From contig NC_135785.1 of the NCBI RefSeq assembly GCF_051106095.1, forward strand, positions 184,557,045-184,621,044: 64,000 bases of DNA. The letters run 5' to 3'. The notes beneath the pieces are model-generated. The model did not search any database. It was not told the origin of the DNA and worked only from the letters and a program-made list of their open reading frames with translations. This document shows positions 26,101-38,279 of this stretch, in pieces. Position 1 is the first letter of the stretch, and each line of letters opens with the position of its first letter. The stretch comes from Pogona vitticeps (taxonomy: Eukaryota > Chordata > Lepidosauria > Squamata > Agamidae). Position numbers and translations under genes: made by a program.

Positions 26101-29100
26101 AACACACTTTCATGGAAAATTAACCTACCAATGGAGTACTGTATTAGCCGCCTGCATTTCCACAGCCATTCCTTCAATATTATTCCACAGGTCCAATCTG
26201 TAGCTTAAAGGTTAGTTCCATGGGTATCTATTTTGTCATATATTGAAGGGTAAAATTAAAAAAACAAGGCTGAAAGTGTTTTGCATGTCAAAATGATATG
26301 GAAATATGTAAGGGATGACAGTTTCACTTACTTTGATATATCTAGCATGACCTTCCAGCCAACGTTAAGGTCAAAATCCAAAGATGTATCCCCTTTTCCC
26401 CTTCCACTCCCACTATAGCCATACATGGCATAAAACCAAACAAACAAAACCCAACTCCAGAGGTTTTCTCAGCTCTTTGGAGCAGTTTTTTAGGCTGGTG
26501 AGCTGCAGGAGGGAAGGAAGGAGACAGAACTTGATATGTGTCCTTCAGAAGCAGTAGGACCCAATGGAAGTACAGTATTGGATTCTGGCCTAAGATGATT
26601 GTACCCAGAAACTGCATTTGTTTTTATGATCTTGATTATGGGTGCTGCTGATCTGTGTGTGGTAGGAAGGCTCTAAGGTGCAGGATGGCTATTATTCTCT
26701 TAGGGCCTGCAGATTCTGTATATAGAAGTCGTATGCCCTCATGTGTCAAAAATATGTAATTGAGGATACAAAAAGATGTATTAAAAGCAGAAACGTAACT
26801 GCCATCAGAATGATCACTGGAATGTAAATAGCTTCACTTATGTGTCTAATTGCAGAGACATACATAACAAAGGATATCACATTGTTGGGGAGAAAATGTT
26901 GTAAGATCAGGAAATACAAGGTCAGTCTCATGCCCAGAGAGGCTATCCTGCAGGAGTTGGGCTTGGAGAAAATGGATGGGAGGCTTCCAGATTTCATTAC
27001 ATTCCTCATACGTATTTCCACATCATTCAAGCAATGGCCACTATTTCTATTAGTTTTTATCTGGTCTTAGCAATCGGGGCTTAGAGCAGAGCAACAGCTG
27101 TTTCAAAGCATATCATGTCTGCAGGTGACAAATGATACATTAAATCTAAGAACAACATGCTACCCTTGTAGAAAGAGACTTCTTCTTAGATCTGCTTATA
27201 CAGACAGAATGTTTCAAAGAACTTCCAAAGCACTTTCCACTATTCTGAACCTGGTTCAACAAATCCGTAATCTCTTTGCCCCATGCTAAGGTACCAAGGT
27301 GGATTTTGCATTTCTCCACAGAAAACAATTTAATCTGCTCATAAGCTTAAAAGTTAATCTTCCCAAAGAATGCATTCATATTCCTTGCCACATTCACTTT
27401 TATTCAATACGAGGCATTATACTTCTAAAACATGCTTTTCCAAAAAGGACTAAATTTAAGAGCAAGTCAACAACATACAGCCAAATACAGCTATTTTCTT
27501 CTTCAGGAAGAAAACCTTCATGATTAATGTATTCACAGATCCTACCGTTACAGATTCCTTGTACACAGTTGACCATGGAAGCTGCAAAATGGATTCTTTA
27601 TTTCCAAATGTGTTTTTTTTTCCCCCAGTTTAGAAATGTGATTTTTAAAAATGATAATAATGAGGAAATGGGGAGGAAAATATCTGTTTTGTATAAGCAG
27701 GCAGCAATTTTAATTGTTTCTCTCATAATATTAATTATGTGTCATCAAGTCAATCTTGACTTGTGGAAACCATTTCAGAACTGGCTTGATGGCATGTAAT
27801 TACTATTATGAAAGGCATTAAAAAGGTGAATGATGTTTCTGCTTCTTGTGCTCAGCATGTCCATGATAAAACATTAGCATACCCAGATGTAGAATCAGGC
27901 AAGTCATGTTGAAATCCTTGTTTGTCTTGAGAAGGTTACGTTCTTGCAAGGTAACCTACCATGCAGGCTTACCCAGAGACCCTCAATGCCACTCAGAGCA
28001 GTTTTGGCAAAAGGAGATATTTAACTGCTAACATAGGGGTGGACTGGCTGCCCACTCTAGTACCTTATGGCTGCTTCCACATCACTCTTGGGAACAGTTG
28101 CTGTGTTTGTGGATGAATTACTGACAACGAACCAAAACGATACCCGCTGTGTTACATTGCATAGCAGTACATTGGAGACTCTGTGATGGGTTAAAACCAA
28201 AAAAACATTGTTAGTAAAGACCAGAGCAGGACACCTGAGAATGAGGTAATCAAAGGAGGCTCCATGCCTCCTGGATTATGGACAGTAAGATCTTAAATGG
28301 AAACCCCTTTAGGAGAGGAGAAAAAAAGGAGAGAGAGAAATTAGGGCATATTACAATATTCTGTAGAGGAGGATTCGTCTCATTTTGATTTCAATGAATT
28401 TGAATTTAATACAGATGTTGTGTCTTGCTGCAATTTTTGCAAATTTATTAGATTCCTCTATTTTATGACAGCTTTCATATGTTTACAAGATTTTGTAGCT
28501 TACTATATTTTTTTTCTTACATACACACATTCTTACATGCGTATAAATACCTGTCACATGCAAATCTGTGAACATTCATCATAGTAACCTTTTGTAGAAA
28601 ATATTATCTCCCTTCAAATTTACTCCCTCATGAGTTACCATGCAAAAATATTTTTGCTGTTTTATCTCCTTCAAGCAACCAGGTCAAGACACGGGAAAGA
28701 AAGGAATGGACAGCAGAGGTTTGCTCACTAGGCATGCGAACATAAAGAGTTCTGGAATCTGCAGTCAAAATGACCAGCAAATATAGAATTAGTGGCTCTT
28801 CAGAACTTGCTTCTTTCACATGAACCCTGATAGAAGGCAATTGCCTCACAGGGTACTAGAGTAGCAGCTTAATCTCATCTGTTCCATGGTGACATCTTCT
28901 GGCTGGTTAACAGTAATCAGAAACATGCTTCAATTATTATTTGGTTTTGTGTGTGTGTGTGTTTTTAAACCATGGATTCTATTACAGATAATACAGCATT
29001 TTATTGTATTCTCCTGAGGGCTATTATTGATCAATACCCCTCACAAAAATACAATGAAAAGCTATATTTTAGTTAATTCATTATCCCTTTTAACCAATTA

Positions 29101-31678
29101 ATGAATGGATTAAAATGGATCTTTGCTATGTACACAGCCTTTCGTCTAGTTATATCCAGCCAAAACTTGGTGATGCTGCTCATTTCATCGACAGATTTAG
29201 AGTGGGGCACACTCTTCCAAAGTTCAAAGAGCAATTAAACCATTGTTAGTATATGTTGCAGATACTGGCAAAACAAGTGCTGGGTACACATGTTGAACCC
29301 TTTAGAATTTTTTTTTTCTAAAAATGTACAATTTTGCTGAAAATCCTTCCATAAATGTCGTACAGAGATGAAATGTGCTTCACAATACCATCTCACCCCA
29401 AAGTCAGGATTAATTATCCATCATATATAAAATATGTGTGAATTTCTAGTGAAGAAATTTGTTACATTCTTTGGGTGACAATCCTATGCACAATTATTTG
29501 AGAATAAAGTCTGACTGAAGTTTTAGGTAGACATTCACAATATGTGATTATTAGACAACTATATAGCTCCACATTTCTTCCCATCCTTACTTTCTGTCAA
29601 GATGTTAGACTTTGTTTTTTTCTTTCTGTACTGAAACATATTGACATTTTTGCTATTTCCGCACTCTTTGGTCTTGTTCACACATATTGGCTAAATTATG
29701 TACTACTTCCATTGACTAAAGCTTGTCTGTGTGCTATATTTATGTGCATTTTTTTTATTTCTCTACAATGTCCTGTAAGCTATCAAACAAGCAAATTCTC
29801 AAAACACTCCAGGGTAGCAGAAAGTGGCACCAGAAGGAGCTGCAAGGCAGGCTCTAATTAGTCCATTCCAAGTGATCATACTTGCTGGGAATGGACTTTA
29901 TTCAAGCCTTTCAACCTGTACCAAAATAGTTAGAACCCCCTGAACCCCTTCAAAAAGGTTTGGGACAGTTATTGAAGGGGAAACTACTGTGTTTTCCCGA
30001 AAAATAAGACAGGGTCTTATATTAATTTTTGCTCCAAAAAAAGCAGTAGGGCTTATTTTCGGGGGATGTTTTTTTTTTTTTTCATGTAGAACAATCATGT
30101 CATCTTCAGGATGCTGCACAGTGGTGGAGGGCGGGCTTTCACTTAACTAGGGCTTTTTTTGGGGGGGTAGGACTTATATTACAAGTATCCTGAAAATTCA
30201 TACTAGGGCTTATTTTTAGGTTAGGTCTTATTTTAATGGAAACAGGGTAAAGAGAAGCACATTGTATCCAAATTGTATCCACAACAATCCATATATTGAT
30301 CTATATGCCACCACAGACAGCTTCTAAGTTTCGGTTTATACATAACTATGAAACAGCTAAATTAAATGATTGAATTTCCCCTCTATTCCAAGCCATCCCA
30401 TAATGTACCAAACCCAGAACAAACAAACAAACAAAATGCCACTGTTGTAAATGTTTGCCAATCTCTTTCCAAGAGTGTCAAGTGTTTTCTTAGATTCAAA
30501 ACTGGCTTAGGCTAATTTTGCTCAATGGCAAATGAGTCTCAAGCCTTTTCTAAATGACACTCTTCAGGGTCAAACTAAGCATTGCATTAATTAATTACTT
30601 GGCATTTTTGATCAATTTTCTTCTTCTAAACATTTTATCCTAAGCACACAATATCCAATTTTCTTTAGTACTAAATGGACTAAAAGGAGGTTTGGTCACT
30701 TTTTTTTTTTTTTAAAGCAGATTTCCCACCTGCACAACCGGCCTTTCAGACCTCCAACTCCCAGATTTCCCACCTGCACAACCGCCCTTTCAGACCTCCA
30801 ACTCCCAAAAGCCAAACATCAAATGTCAGACTGAGTGGTTACTTTTTTAGTATGCAGCTAGGATGTTAGCAAGTCTTTGGTGCCAACCCCTGAGTCCCTA
30901 TTAAAAACAAGGTTTTTTCCCAAGAAAAAGAGGGGTGGGGGGTGGGATGTGAGTAGTGAGTTGAATTTAAGTCATTAAAACAAATCTCAAGTCAAGTCCA
31001 AGCTGAGTCATTGGTGCGACTTAAGTCCGATTTGACAGCAAGTCCCGTGACTCGAGTCACCATCCCTGGTATGCAGTAAATAGGACCTGAAGGTGAAGAA
31101 GAGGTAGTTCCAGCCCAAAAGAAGTTGTTTTAATATAGGGTGGGGGGGCAGTTTGGTTTAATTATGGTTACAAAGCACTTCCTGACTCTTATCAAAATTG
31201 TGTTATAAAGCACTGCCTTCATTTAAGTTCTTAATAAACAGATAGGCATAACTTGTCTAATTTACTTTCTGTTACATCTGTTAGTTTCCAACTGCACAAT
31301 TTATCCCAGTTAGTGAGAAAACTGCACACAACAAGAAGGTCTCAGGTCTCGCCAATCCCTCTCCAGTCACACTCCTGACCAACGTTAGCCCCTTGACATA
31401 CAGATGAACTGCTGTTGGCACTTGGGGGGAAACCGTTGTTTGGAGAGATTCTTTCCAAGAAAATCATGACTAGGATGGGAAAACCGAAACCTCCTAATGT
31501 GCTATGGTCTTACGATTATAGAATGGGTCCCCTATGAGGGAAAAGGCAGCAAATAAAAAAGCAAGCAAGCAAGCAAACTTATTTATTTATTTATTTATTT
31601 AGCTAGCTAGCTAGCTAGCTTATACTGTAAATGAATAAGCCATATTTGACTACAGATTTTCCAAAGGGTGGAAAATTA

Positions 31679-31762
<84 letters not shown>

Positions 31763-34700
31763 AAATTTTGGAGCTATTCTACATACATTGACTGAAATGA
31801 GGCAATTAATTGACAATGCATTAAAATCGTCCAGAACAGGTGCAGTTTCATGGCTCAGTGGTGGCAGGATTTTACATGCAAGACAGTCCTTGTTCAAACA
31901 CTGGCAGCAGAGCTGAAAAAGAACTCTGTGTGATAGCTTTCAAGATCCTGCTGGTTGGAATAGGTTATACTCGACAAGATGGACAGTCACTGTCAGTTCT
32001 AAGCTAGATGAGCCAACAGGTTAATATGGTACAGGATAGCTTTCAAGTCATCAACTAATGGCTATATTGAACTTTTACTAACAAAATGAAAGTGCAAAAT
32101 GGCTATATACCTTCTATTAACAAAAATGTTACTACTTTAATGAAATCTTAAAAACTGGCAGAGAGACAAAATACTAAGGGGCTCATTAGGTAAGATGCTG
32201 ATTCTGTTTCTGGAAGCAGTATAGCCTTAAGAGAGAGAAAAATAGCCTCCTGTAATATAAATGTCAGTCCACATTTGGAAAATTAGCGTGTTTTGTTTTC
32301 CAATTGGTTTGTTTTATAGTAGCTCAATTAGTCAAACAAAGCATGTCTGAGGCATATGCCACTGAAAGATGTGTGTGCACGTATAAGAGGAAGAAAGAGG
32401 CTGCCTGAATATGTGATCTGTAAAATATTTCCACCCCTCCAGAATGGGTTTAATCCACCTCATCTAAAGAGTACTTCCAGGAAACTTTAGTATACTCACT
32501 GGGTTGTTTGTTGATTGGAATCTTTTCTCATGGCAAAGGCCACCATTGCTTTGAACAGATATTCTTCAGAAGCATCCCAGTTATACTGTAAGAGAACAGA
32601 TAGTTAACAAAAGTAAGGAGTCAAAAGGGAAACTATTTTCTACCTGAAGAAATACTCTTTTTTTAACATCGAGAAACATACATTTGTACGGAGTAGAAAA
32701 CTGCAAAGTCTTTCTGCATGGAGGTGCCTGTGGCAATATTTATGTATTTATAAGTTAACATATGTCATCTTTCTTGGAAGATGGCATACACCACCCAATT
32801 CCTCCCCATGTTTCCTTCAGAATAACCCTTAGAACAAGTAACTTGACAAAGGTCACCTAGCACATTTTCTAAGTCAGGAGGACTAGAACTTAAGGGTGCA
32901 ATCAGACAGTGAGAATGGGTCAGGTCTGATCACACTGGGTTGCTTCTCTGGGAGTGATCTCCCCTAAAGTGCCCCTTCTGTCCATACAGGAATTGCTCCA
33001 ACCTGCCCCCCCCCTCAAAAAGCATATCCCTGCCACTTAGACACAGAGCAGGGTGGGGCTAGTTGACAATCTCTTGTTCGTCGAGTGGTTTCTGGAAAAC
33101 AGCTTGCATGGAACCGTGCTGTACGTGGTCCAAAACAGAGCTACGTCTCTGTCTCCCAAGTCCATGTCTGGCACTGTAACCACTACACCCTACTTCAACA
33201 GGTTCTGAATGTCAGGTTAGGCCCCCAACACATGGGAGTGCTGAGGAAGTGGTTAAAGAAGTGCTGGGAGCCTTACCTGACAAGAATATCCTAGTGAGCA
33301 GTTAACTGGGATTTGAGGAACTACTGAAAGTAATTTTTATTTAGTTGGTGGTATTAGGCATTCATTCTTTTAGTTGTACGTTCTGACTGAATATGTCCAG
33401 AAGCACAACAAACAAAGAAACAAATAAATAAATGAGAGTTGGCTTATTTCCAGGCACAACTCTTATCTGCAGGTTTTTCGAATCTACAAACCCCTATTGC
33501 CTAAGGCCTAAACCGGGGACAGGCAACAGTAGCCCTATCAAGCACAGCCTTCCTTTGGCCCTGTCAGGCACAAGCTATTATGCAACCTGCAGTCCAAAAC
33601 ATCTGAAAGGCCATAGCTACCTGCCTCTGTCCCAAATGCTCACGAGATTGCCTGTTCCATTTCCATATGAACTTGTTTGATTATTATGATCTTTGGCACA
33701 AATTCTGATCCAGGTGCCCCCATCACCAAGGTAAAGGGGACAGCTTTCAGTGATGGGGCCTTTACTATGATTGTGTACAAGTTCATGGAAACTCTTTCCA
33801 CCCATTTATTCACCTGACATCTAATTATCTGATATTTAGGTATGGGGGTGGTGAGAAAAAGCTTTTTAATGCCCTGGTATTTAATTAATACCATGACACT
33901 GTTTCTTGGTTGGCCCCTGTAATGTAATGAAAAGGTTTGGCTGAATTTTCAAACTGATTTTTTTTTAAACTGAGAAGCACATTCCATGGCATTTGAACCC
34001 ATGATGGGGTCGAGGTGGCTGGGCACGTGGAACACAATCAGACTGCATGCATCCTGAAAACTCTTTGGGATATGGAATCAAGTCAGCCTGTCTAGGCTTG
34101 CTGGATTCTACAGACCAACCAAGAGGTCTCCAGGAAAGCTGATCCTACTATCCACTCTTGTTCTGTTCATAAACCTCTCAACCTATCTTAGCCTCACAGG
34201 AGTATTGTGAGTAGGGAGGAGGACAGCCTTGTAAACTGCCTTGTCCTCAGTGAAGGAAAAGTGTGATACAACTGTAATGGGAAAATAGTTCTCTTATTCC
34301 ACAGTGGGAAGCAGGCTGCAGAGAATGGCTAATCAAGATGGTCAGCATTTCAAGGTGCCTTTCTTATGAAAGCAGCCTGAACAGCAGCAGTTGCTTTCTT
34401 CTCTGGAACCACTTCTAACACTCAAACATTGAAACCTGACTTTTATTATATGAAACTCTTAGCCAAACATAAGAGATTTATGGTTGATGATTTCTACCCC
34501 AAGCAGTTTACCATTTAGGGGATATTGCATGGTTCCATCAGTTATGGAGACATAAGTAAACAAGGAGACAGTTCAGCTCAATAGGATAGGCAGCAATTTA
34601 ACTGTGCCATCTGCCCATTCTAACTTGCTCATGTAGCTTCAGCAGCTTTAATGGGCTTTAATTTCCTTCTAATGTATCCTAAGAACCACATCTGCTGCAT

Positions 34701-37700
34701 TTTTATGAGAAGTGGCATGTATCAGACTAAGAGGCTACAGCATCCATTCAGAGTTGTTTTAAAATGTATACTGTGCCTCTGATAGATAACAACCAACAGT
34801 CCTGATATGCCATTTCAAAATTATCAGCATCTACATTTATAAATGAAAGTAATTCATTTTTAAAAATTCTGATCATTAACCTAACCATCTTTATCTGTCT
34901 GCAATCTCATTGCACAGATCCAGGCAGTTAAAGCCAACAATAATGCTCCAAAATCTGTCTTGCCAATCCTCTTGTTCTGCTGGTTAAGTAAAACTAATTC
35001 AGTCAGGAGTGCTTGAGAGAAAATTTATCTATACTGTGTAGTGTGAAATGATTTTAAGATAACAACAACAACAAAAAAGGATTAAATAATCATCAGTAAT
35101 TGGCTGGCTAACATAAGGATCAGTCTAGCTATGGTTGAAACAGAGAGCCTTAAACAGCAAAAATGAGTTTGATCCTTGCATCTCCCTACCTTTCTATCTA
35201 CTAATAACAGAATCACAAAATGTTCCTCTAGGGATTTATTTATTTATTACTCCAATTTATATACCACCCTGCTAGTGCCAAAGCACTATGCTGGACAGTT
35301 TACAAAGGATTAAAAACAAATCTTCACAACAGAACACTAAAATATAACACAAAATAGCAATAATGTGGCAAGAGCATTTAAAGAAAAACCTGTGGCACCA
35401 ACAAATTATTGCAGAAAAGCAAAGCTGGAGGCAAAACAGTCAGCCAGGGTAAGAATGGAACGCCCTCCCTGAAAATAAGTGTTTTCAACTGTCTCCTAAA
35501 AGAATACAGGGGGGCAGGTGAAGCTCCTGTGCGAGCTGGTTCCATAGTCTTGGTGCCACCACAGAGAAGGCCCTACCTCTGGCAGATGACTTTTAGGCTT
35601 CTCTCAGGATGTCTACCCGGAGGAGCCTGGCCTGAGATGATCTGGTGGTTTGGGCAGATAAAATTGGGAAAAGAGGCTCCAACAGGTAATGTGTTCCCAA
35701 ACCATGAAGGACTTTGTATATGAGTGTCAAACACTGAAACTGATTGAGGACACAATGGGTAACCAGTGCAAACTGGCCAGAACTGGAGTGATGCAATCAC
35801 ATTTGTTCACACTGACTATCAGTCTGGCAGCCACGTTCTGGACCTGCTGTAGCCTCTGGGTCAGCCTTAAGGACAGCCCCATGTAGAGTGCATTGCAGTA
35901 GCCAACATGGAAGATCACCAATGCCTTCACTAATGCCCTGAGGGAGCCCTCGTCAAGGATGCCAAGCTGTGTATGTGTACCAACATGAATAGTTCATCGA
36001 GATAGCTGTGTTAGTCCATTTCACATGTATTACATGGACAAAATAAAAGAACAGAAGTATATTGTGACAATTTTATTAATCTCAGTATGAGCTTTTGGAG
36101 ACTGCAATCCAGCACGTTCATGTAACCAACCCTCTGAATGTTCGTTCCTCGTATTAACAAGTCTACTGGCACTTTGAAAATTCATTACCAGTGTCTGTAA
36201 TACAGCTCTCATCTTCTGCTTTTCCCTTTTACTTGGTGCCAACCCCTGCCAGCGCGTATACTGCATATACAAACCTGGGGTCTAGATAGTGTACAACATG
36301 CTTCCGAGGAAGTGAATTAGAAGCCACCAATGTTCTCATTGAAATAAAGGTGTCAGTTTTAAAAGAATGATATTGTTTGGTTTTGTCTTTGCTATTCATG
36401 CTTTAATATGAGTTGACTTCCTGCTTTTTCCAGATTGCCTGTTTTTGACAGGATATTTGCTGCCTTGTGCCATCTTTCCGGACAAGGAAACTGCCTCTGG
36501 AACAAAGCCTTCTTTAAGGGAAGTTTATCTGACACTAGGTGGTAAAGTACAGATCTTGAGATGTTTTTAATGTACATTCAAGAATACATTTAAAGCCTTT
36601 GGCCAGTTCAGTGTGTGCCACTCCTAGGGATAAGGAGGAGTGTGCCAACATAGGGAGCAGAGAGGAAAGGAACAGAGAATACATTTTTTTTAAAAAAAAA
36701 ATGGTGGCATCATAGCATAGCAAACACCTGGTTCTAGCTCTTCTTTAGAGGAAGCATGTTTAGAATCAGAAGGAAAGGATTAAATATTTGGCACTTGAGA
36801 GGCAGCATCCATCTCAGAAAAGCAGTCAGGATGTTAAGGGCTAGAAGCTGACACAAGATACATTTTTGCCAATGGACATGGACATGATGACAGTTGATAA
36901 CCATTCATTTAATTCTCTAGTACTCTTTCCATTTTTAACGGACAAGCAAAACAGGGATTTCAGTAGGATAAGGATTACAAAAGTGACAGCTACCTAATAG
37001 TGTGTGATTCATTCATACTAGAAGCAGTACAGGTCCTTGAAATTATTCATGGAAGAGAGGTGAAAAGATTGCTGGAGAGTGTTGTTATTTTTCAAACAGA
37101 TGTAAATGTTGCAGCCATGTCAGTTCTTTGTTCATATGCCAAAAGAATGAATAATTTTATATCAGAAAATAAATTTGATTGATTGGCAATTTGATGAAAT
37201 TTGATAAAAATTTGATAACGTGTCTAGACAAATTTGTCTCTTGTAATTTATGCAAACACATCATACAAGCTGGGCTTTCATAAAATATATTTGATAGATT
37301 TGAAAGAATGCCTAGACAATTTTGTATCTTATAAATTAAGCTACCACTTCATGCAATTTGGTTTTTGTAGAAATTTCACCCTAGAAATAGATGTAGCTCT
37401 TTCACTTACTGCATAGTCTTCCCGAGTTGTTTTGATGCTAAGACGTACTTTGAAAGCATCCTTGGCATCTGTTATAAAGAAAAGTAATAAAAAGAAATGC
37501 ATAGTTCCCACATATATAAATCAGTTGATGGTACTTTCTAAGTTACTTGGGTTTCCCTCCCCCCCAAAAAATATCAGAGTATACTTTCATGGATTCACAA
37601 TATGATGAGACTTTCTGCGATGACATAGATTAGAATTAGAAGATGAGTCTGCTTAGGATGGAAGTAAAAGAAGAAGGGACCAGTCAGCATGGATGCTTGC

Positions 37701-38137
37701 GGGGAAGAAATAACTGCAGAAATGACAGACTACTCAGGCACATTTATTTTCCAAAACTGTTGGGACCCATTTTAGCCAGTGTTGAACAATTGCTGACAAA
37801 GAGGATACAGCCCTGAAATGATCTGTGCACTGGTCCAGTTGGATTCTCAGCATTATTTCACAACTAATAAATTCATTCTCAAAAATGCAAAACTACTCAA
37901 AATGATTTTGTAGCCTGGACACATTCACGGAGAAGCCAGTTTCAAAACATGTTTAGTCTTACTTCCAAGTGAATACAAATAAAAATTCAGCCCCAGTTTG
38001 TGCTTTACTAGGGTTCCCCCCCCCAAAGCCAGCTGATGGATGAAGGATGAAGTATTGATTGGACTCTTACCTGGTTTGCAAAGCTCAGGGTTTGCAACAG
38101 TAATCCAGGCAGAGGCAAGCAGCAACCCCCTTAACAT
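23026..38137 (-). CDS. CLTRN: CLTRN (collectrin, TMEM27), complete coding sequence in six exons
   Basis: Collectrin is a type I membrane protein homologous to the ACE2 C-terminus but lacking the peptidase. In mammals it chaperones SLC6 amino-acid transporters in kidney and has been linked to insulin secretion in beta cells. Exons: 38071-38137, 37410-37468, 32500-32585, 28064-28180, 25433-25627 and 23026-23185. Phases join cleanly to 227 residues (human 222). Residues 1-15 are a signal peptide. The ectodomain has EEYLFKAMVAFAMRK and VSNVLLCNVTQRVSFWFVV, with sequons N79 and N92. A conserved RINGAFFLSDDTLQFL juxtamembrane segment precedes the membrane helix (about 147-170), a basic HQRRR stop-transfer and an acidic tail ending DDERFTPL. 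It lies head-to-head with ZRSR2 and downstream of ACE2. Confidence 0.97.
23186..25432 (-). other. CLTRN: CLTRN intron 5
   Basis: A 2.2 kb intron. No repeat was confidently recognised; a run of ATT/ATC-like simple sequence lies near 24800-24860. Confidence 0.8.
25433..25627 (-). CDS. CLTRN: CLTRN exon 5 (membrane segment)
   Basis: 195 bp with acceptor TTTAG and donor GTGAGT. It encodes the juxtamembrane region, a TLAPPVEQSV linker, the membrane helix starting WLIVFGVV, and HQRRR. Confidence 0.97.
25628..28063 (-). other. CLTRN: CLTRN intron 4
   Basis: A 2.4 kb intron. A short SINE-like 3' piece (CATCAAGTCAATCTTGACTT) lies near 27740. Nothing else was recognised. Confidence 0.8.
28064..28180 (-). 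CDS. CLTRN: CLTRN exon 4
   Basis: 117 bp with acceptor CACAG and donor GTACTA; it encodes VSNVLLCNVTQRVSFWFVV and a Thr/Ser-rich stretch ending DVEAAIR. Found by homology; it is not obvious as an open frame by itself. Confidence 0.96.
29987..30247. mobile_element. mariner-like MITE in CLTRN intron 3
   Basis: Imperfect terminal inverted repeats, CTGTGTTTTCCCGAAAAATA on the left and, on the opposite strand of the right end, CCCTGTTTCCATTAAAATAA, are flanked by TA on both sides. The interior repeats AGGGCTTATTTT motifs. There is no coding capacity. Confidence 0.8.
30719..30806. repeat. 44-bp unit, tandem duplication
   Basis: A 44-bp unit starting AGATTTCCCACCTGCACAAC is repeated twice with about one difference. 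It is preceded by a T-run. Confidence 0.93.
30940..31070. repeat. diverged MITE-like repeat rich in GACT/AAGTC
   Basis: TCAAGTCAAGTCCAAGCTGA and GACTCGAGTCACC motifs recall short non-autonomous DNA repeats built of AGTC-type words. The ends are not defined. Confidence 0.4.
31559..31621. repeat. (GCAA)n-(TTTA)n-(GCTA)n simple repeats
   Basis: Three adjacent tetranucleotide arrays; the last is the self-complementary word AGCT/TAGC. Confidence 0.95.
31681..31760. repeat. (GT)40 microsatellite
   Basis: Eighty bases of uninterrupted GT. Open frames of alternating C/V or H/T across it are artefacts. Confidence 0.98.
31835..32050 (+). mobile_element. Sauria-type SINE (decayed)
   Basis: ATGGCTCAGTGGTGGCAGGA (A-box region), TTGTTCAAACACTGGCA (B-box region), a TCAGTTCTAAGCTAGATGAG segment and GCCAACAGGTTAATATGGTA follow the order of Sauria SINEs. 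Confidence 0.75.
32500..32585 (-). CDS. CLTRN: CLTRN exon 3
   Basis: 86 bp with acceptor TACAG and donor GTGAGT; it encodes YNWDASEEYLFKAMVAFAMR and continues KDSNQQTT. Confidence 0.96.
32770..32890 (-). repeat. SINE fragment (inverted, decayed)
   Basis: AAGGTCACCTAGCAC and a following AGTCAGGAGGACTAGAAC resemble the antisense middle and B-box region of tRNA-derived SINEs. Confidence 0.5.
34180..34275 (+). repeat. SINE 3' fragment
   Basis: CCTCACAGGAGTATTGTGAG and TGTAAACTGCCTTGTCC match the 3' region of squamate SINEs (usual GGTTGTTGTGAGGAT and GCCACCTTGAG blocks). Confidence 0.55.
35225..35990 (-). mobile_element. L2-clade LINE 3' fragment
   Basis: On the minus strand GYCNALYMGLSLRLTQRLQQ and VQNVAARLIVS and LASLHWLPI match DYCNALYVGLPLKTVRRLQL, VQNRAARLVSG and LYKLHWLPV of the intact LINE. 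The 3' tail lies at 35225-35300 in a TTTATTTATTA run. It is an older, separate copy. Confidence 0.85.
35995..36130. repeat. interspersed repeat of the GTGTTAGTC family
   Basis: AGCTGTGTTAGTCCATTTCA and TATGAGCTTTTGGAGACTGC have the same order as a second copy at 44905-45045. The family name is not known to me with confidence. Confidence 0.5.
37410..37468 (-). CDS. CLTRN: CLTRN exon 2
   Basis: 59 bp with acceptor AACAG and donor GTAAGT; it encodes DAKDAFKVRLSIKTTREDYA, matching human AFKVRLSIRT. Confidence 0.95.
37469..38070 (-). other. CLTRN: CLTRN intron 1
   Basis: A 602-bp intron without recognised repeats. Confidence 0.85.
38071..38137 (-). CDS. CLTRN: CLTRN exon 1 (signal peptide)
   Basis: 67 bp from the ATG at 38137; it encodes MLRGLLLASAWITVA and then NPELCKP, ending with one base of a split codon before GTAAGAG. 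The ELC(K/Q)PG motif after the signal is shared with human. Confidence 0.93.
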
Positions 38138-38266
38138 CCTTCCAGCTTGGGAAACTTCAGGCAAAAAAGGGGGAAAAAGCCGTCGCCACTGTAAGGCAGT
38201 CTTAAACTTTCCATGACCCAGGATTAAAGCATCAGCAACAGGACCAGAAAGGCACTGAATAGAAAG

Positions 38267-38279
38267 TTTAATAATTAAC
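38267..38279. promoter_or_regulatory. CLTRN: HNF1-type site upstream of CLTRN
   Basis: TTTAATAATTAAC matches the HNF1 palindrome GTTAATNATTAAC at 11 of 12 fixed positions, 130-142 bp upstream of the start codon. Mammalian collectrin is an established HNF1-alpha target gene, so this is a strong regulatory candidate. No TATA box was seen below it. Confidence 0.65.

Larger units (their letters stand above)
28181..32499 (-). other. CLTRN: CLTRN intron 3
   Basis: A 4.3 kb intron holding a mariner-like MITE (29987-30247), a 44-bp tandem duplication (30719-30806), a diverged MITE-like repeat (30940-31070), microsatellites (31559-31760) and a SINE (31835-32050). Nothing was recognised in 28181-29986. 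Confidence 0.8.
32586..37409 (-). other. CLTRN: CLTRN intron 2
   Basis: A 4.8 kb intron containing SINE pieces (32770-32890 and 34180-34275), an L2 3' fragment (35225-35990) and a reptile-type repeat (35995-36130). The remaining sequence, including 36131-37409, showed nothing recognisable. Confidence 0.8.

Noticed and set aside
26337-26440. Minus-strand glycine-rich frame ending next to a GTAAGT, considered as a missing CLTRN exon
   Set aside because: The six exons already found join in phase and account for the whole protein. This frame has no homology.
26746-27030. 94-codon hydrophobic minus-strand frame
   Set aside because: It has no homology, lies inside a CLTRN intron, and hydrophobic frames are common in AT-rich DNA.
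28628-28849. 73-codon minus-strand frame within CLTRN intron 3, considered as CLTRN exon 4
   Set aside because: It does not match collectrin. The true exon 4 was found at 28064-28180 with correct splice sites and phase.
31676-31916. Frames on both strands with Cys-Val or His-Thr runs
   Set aside because: They are translations of the (GT)n microsatellite.
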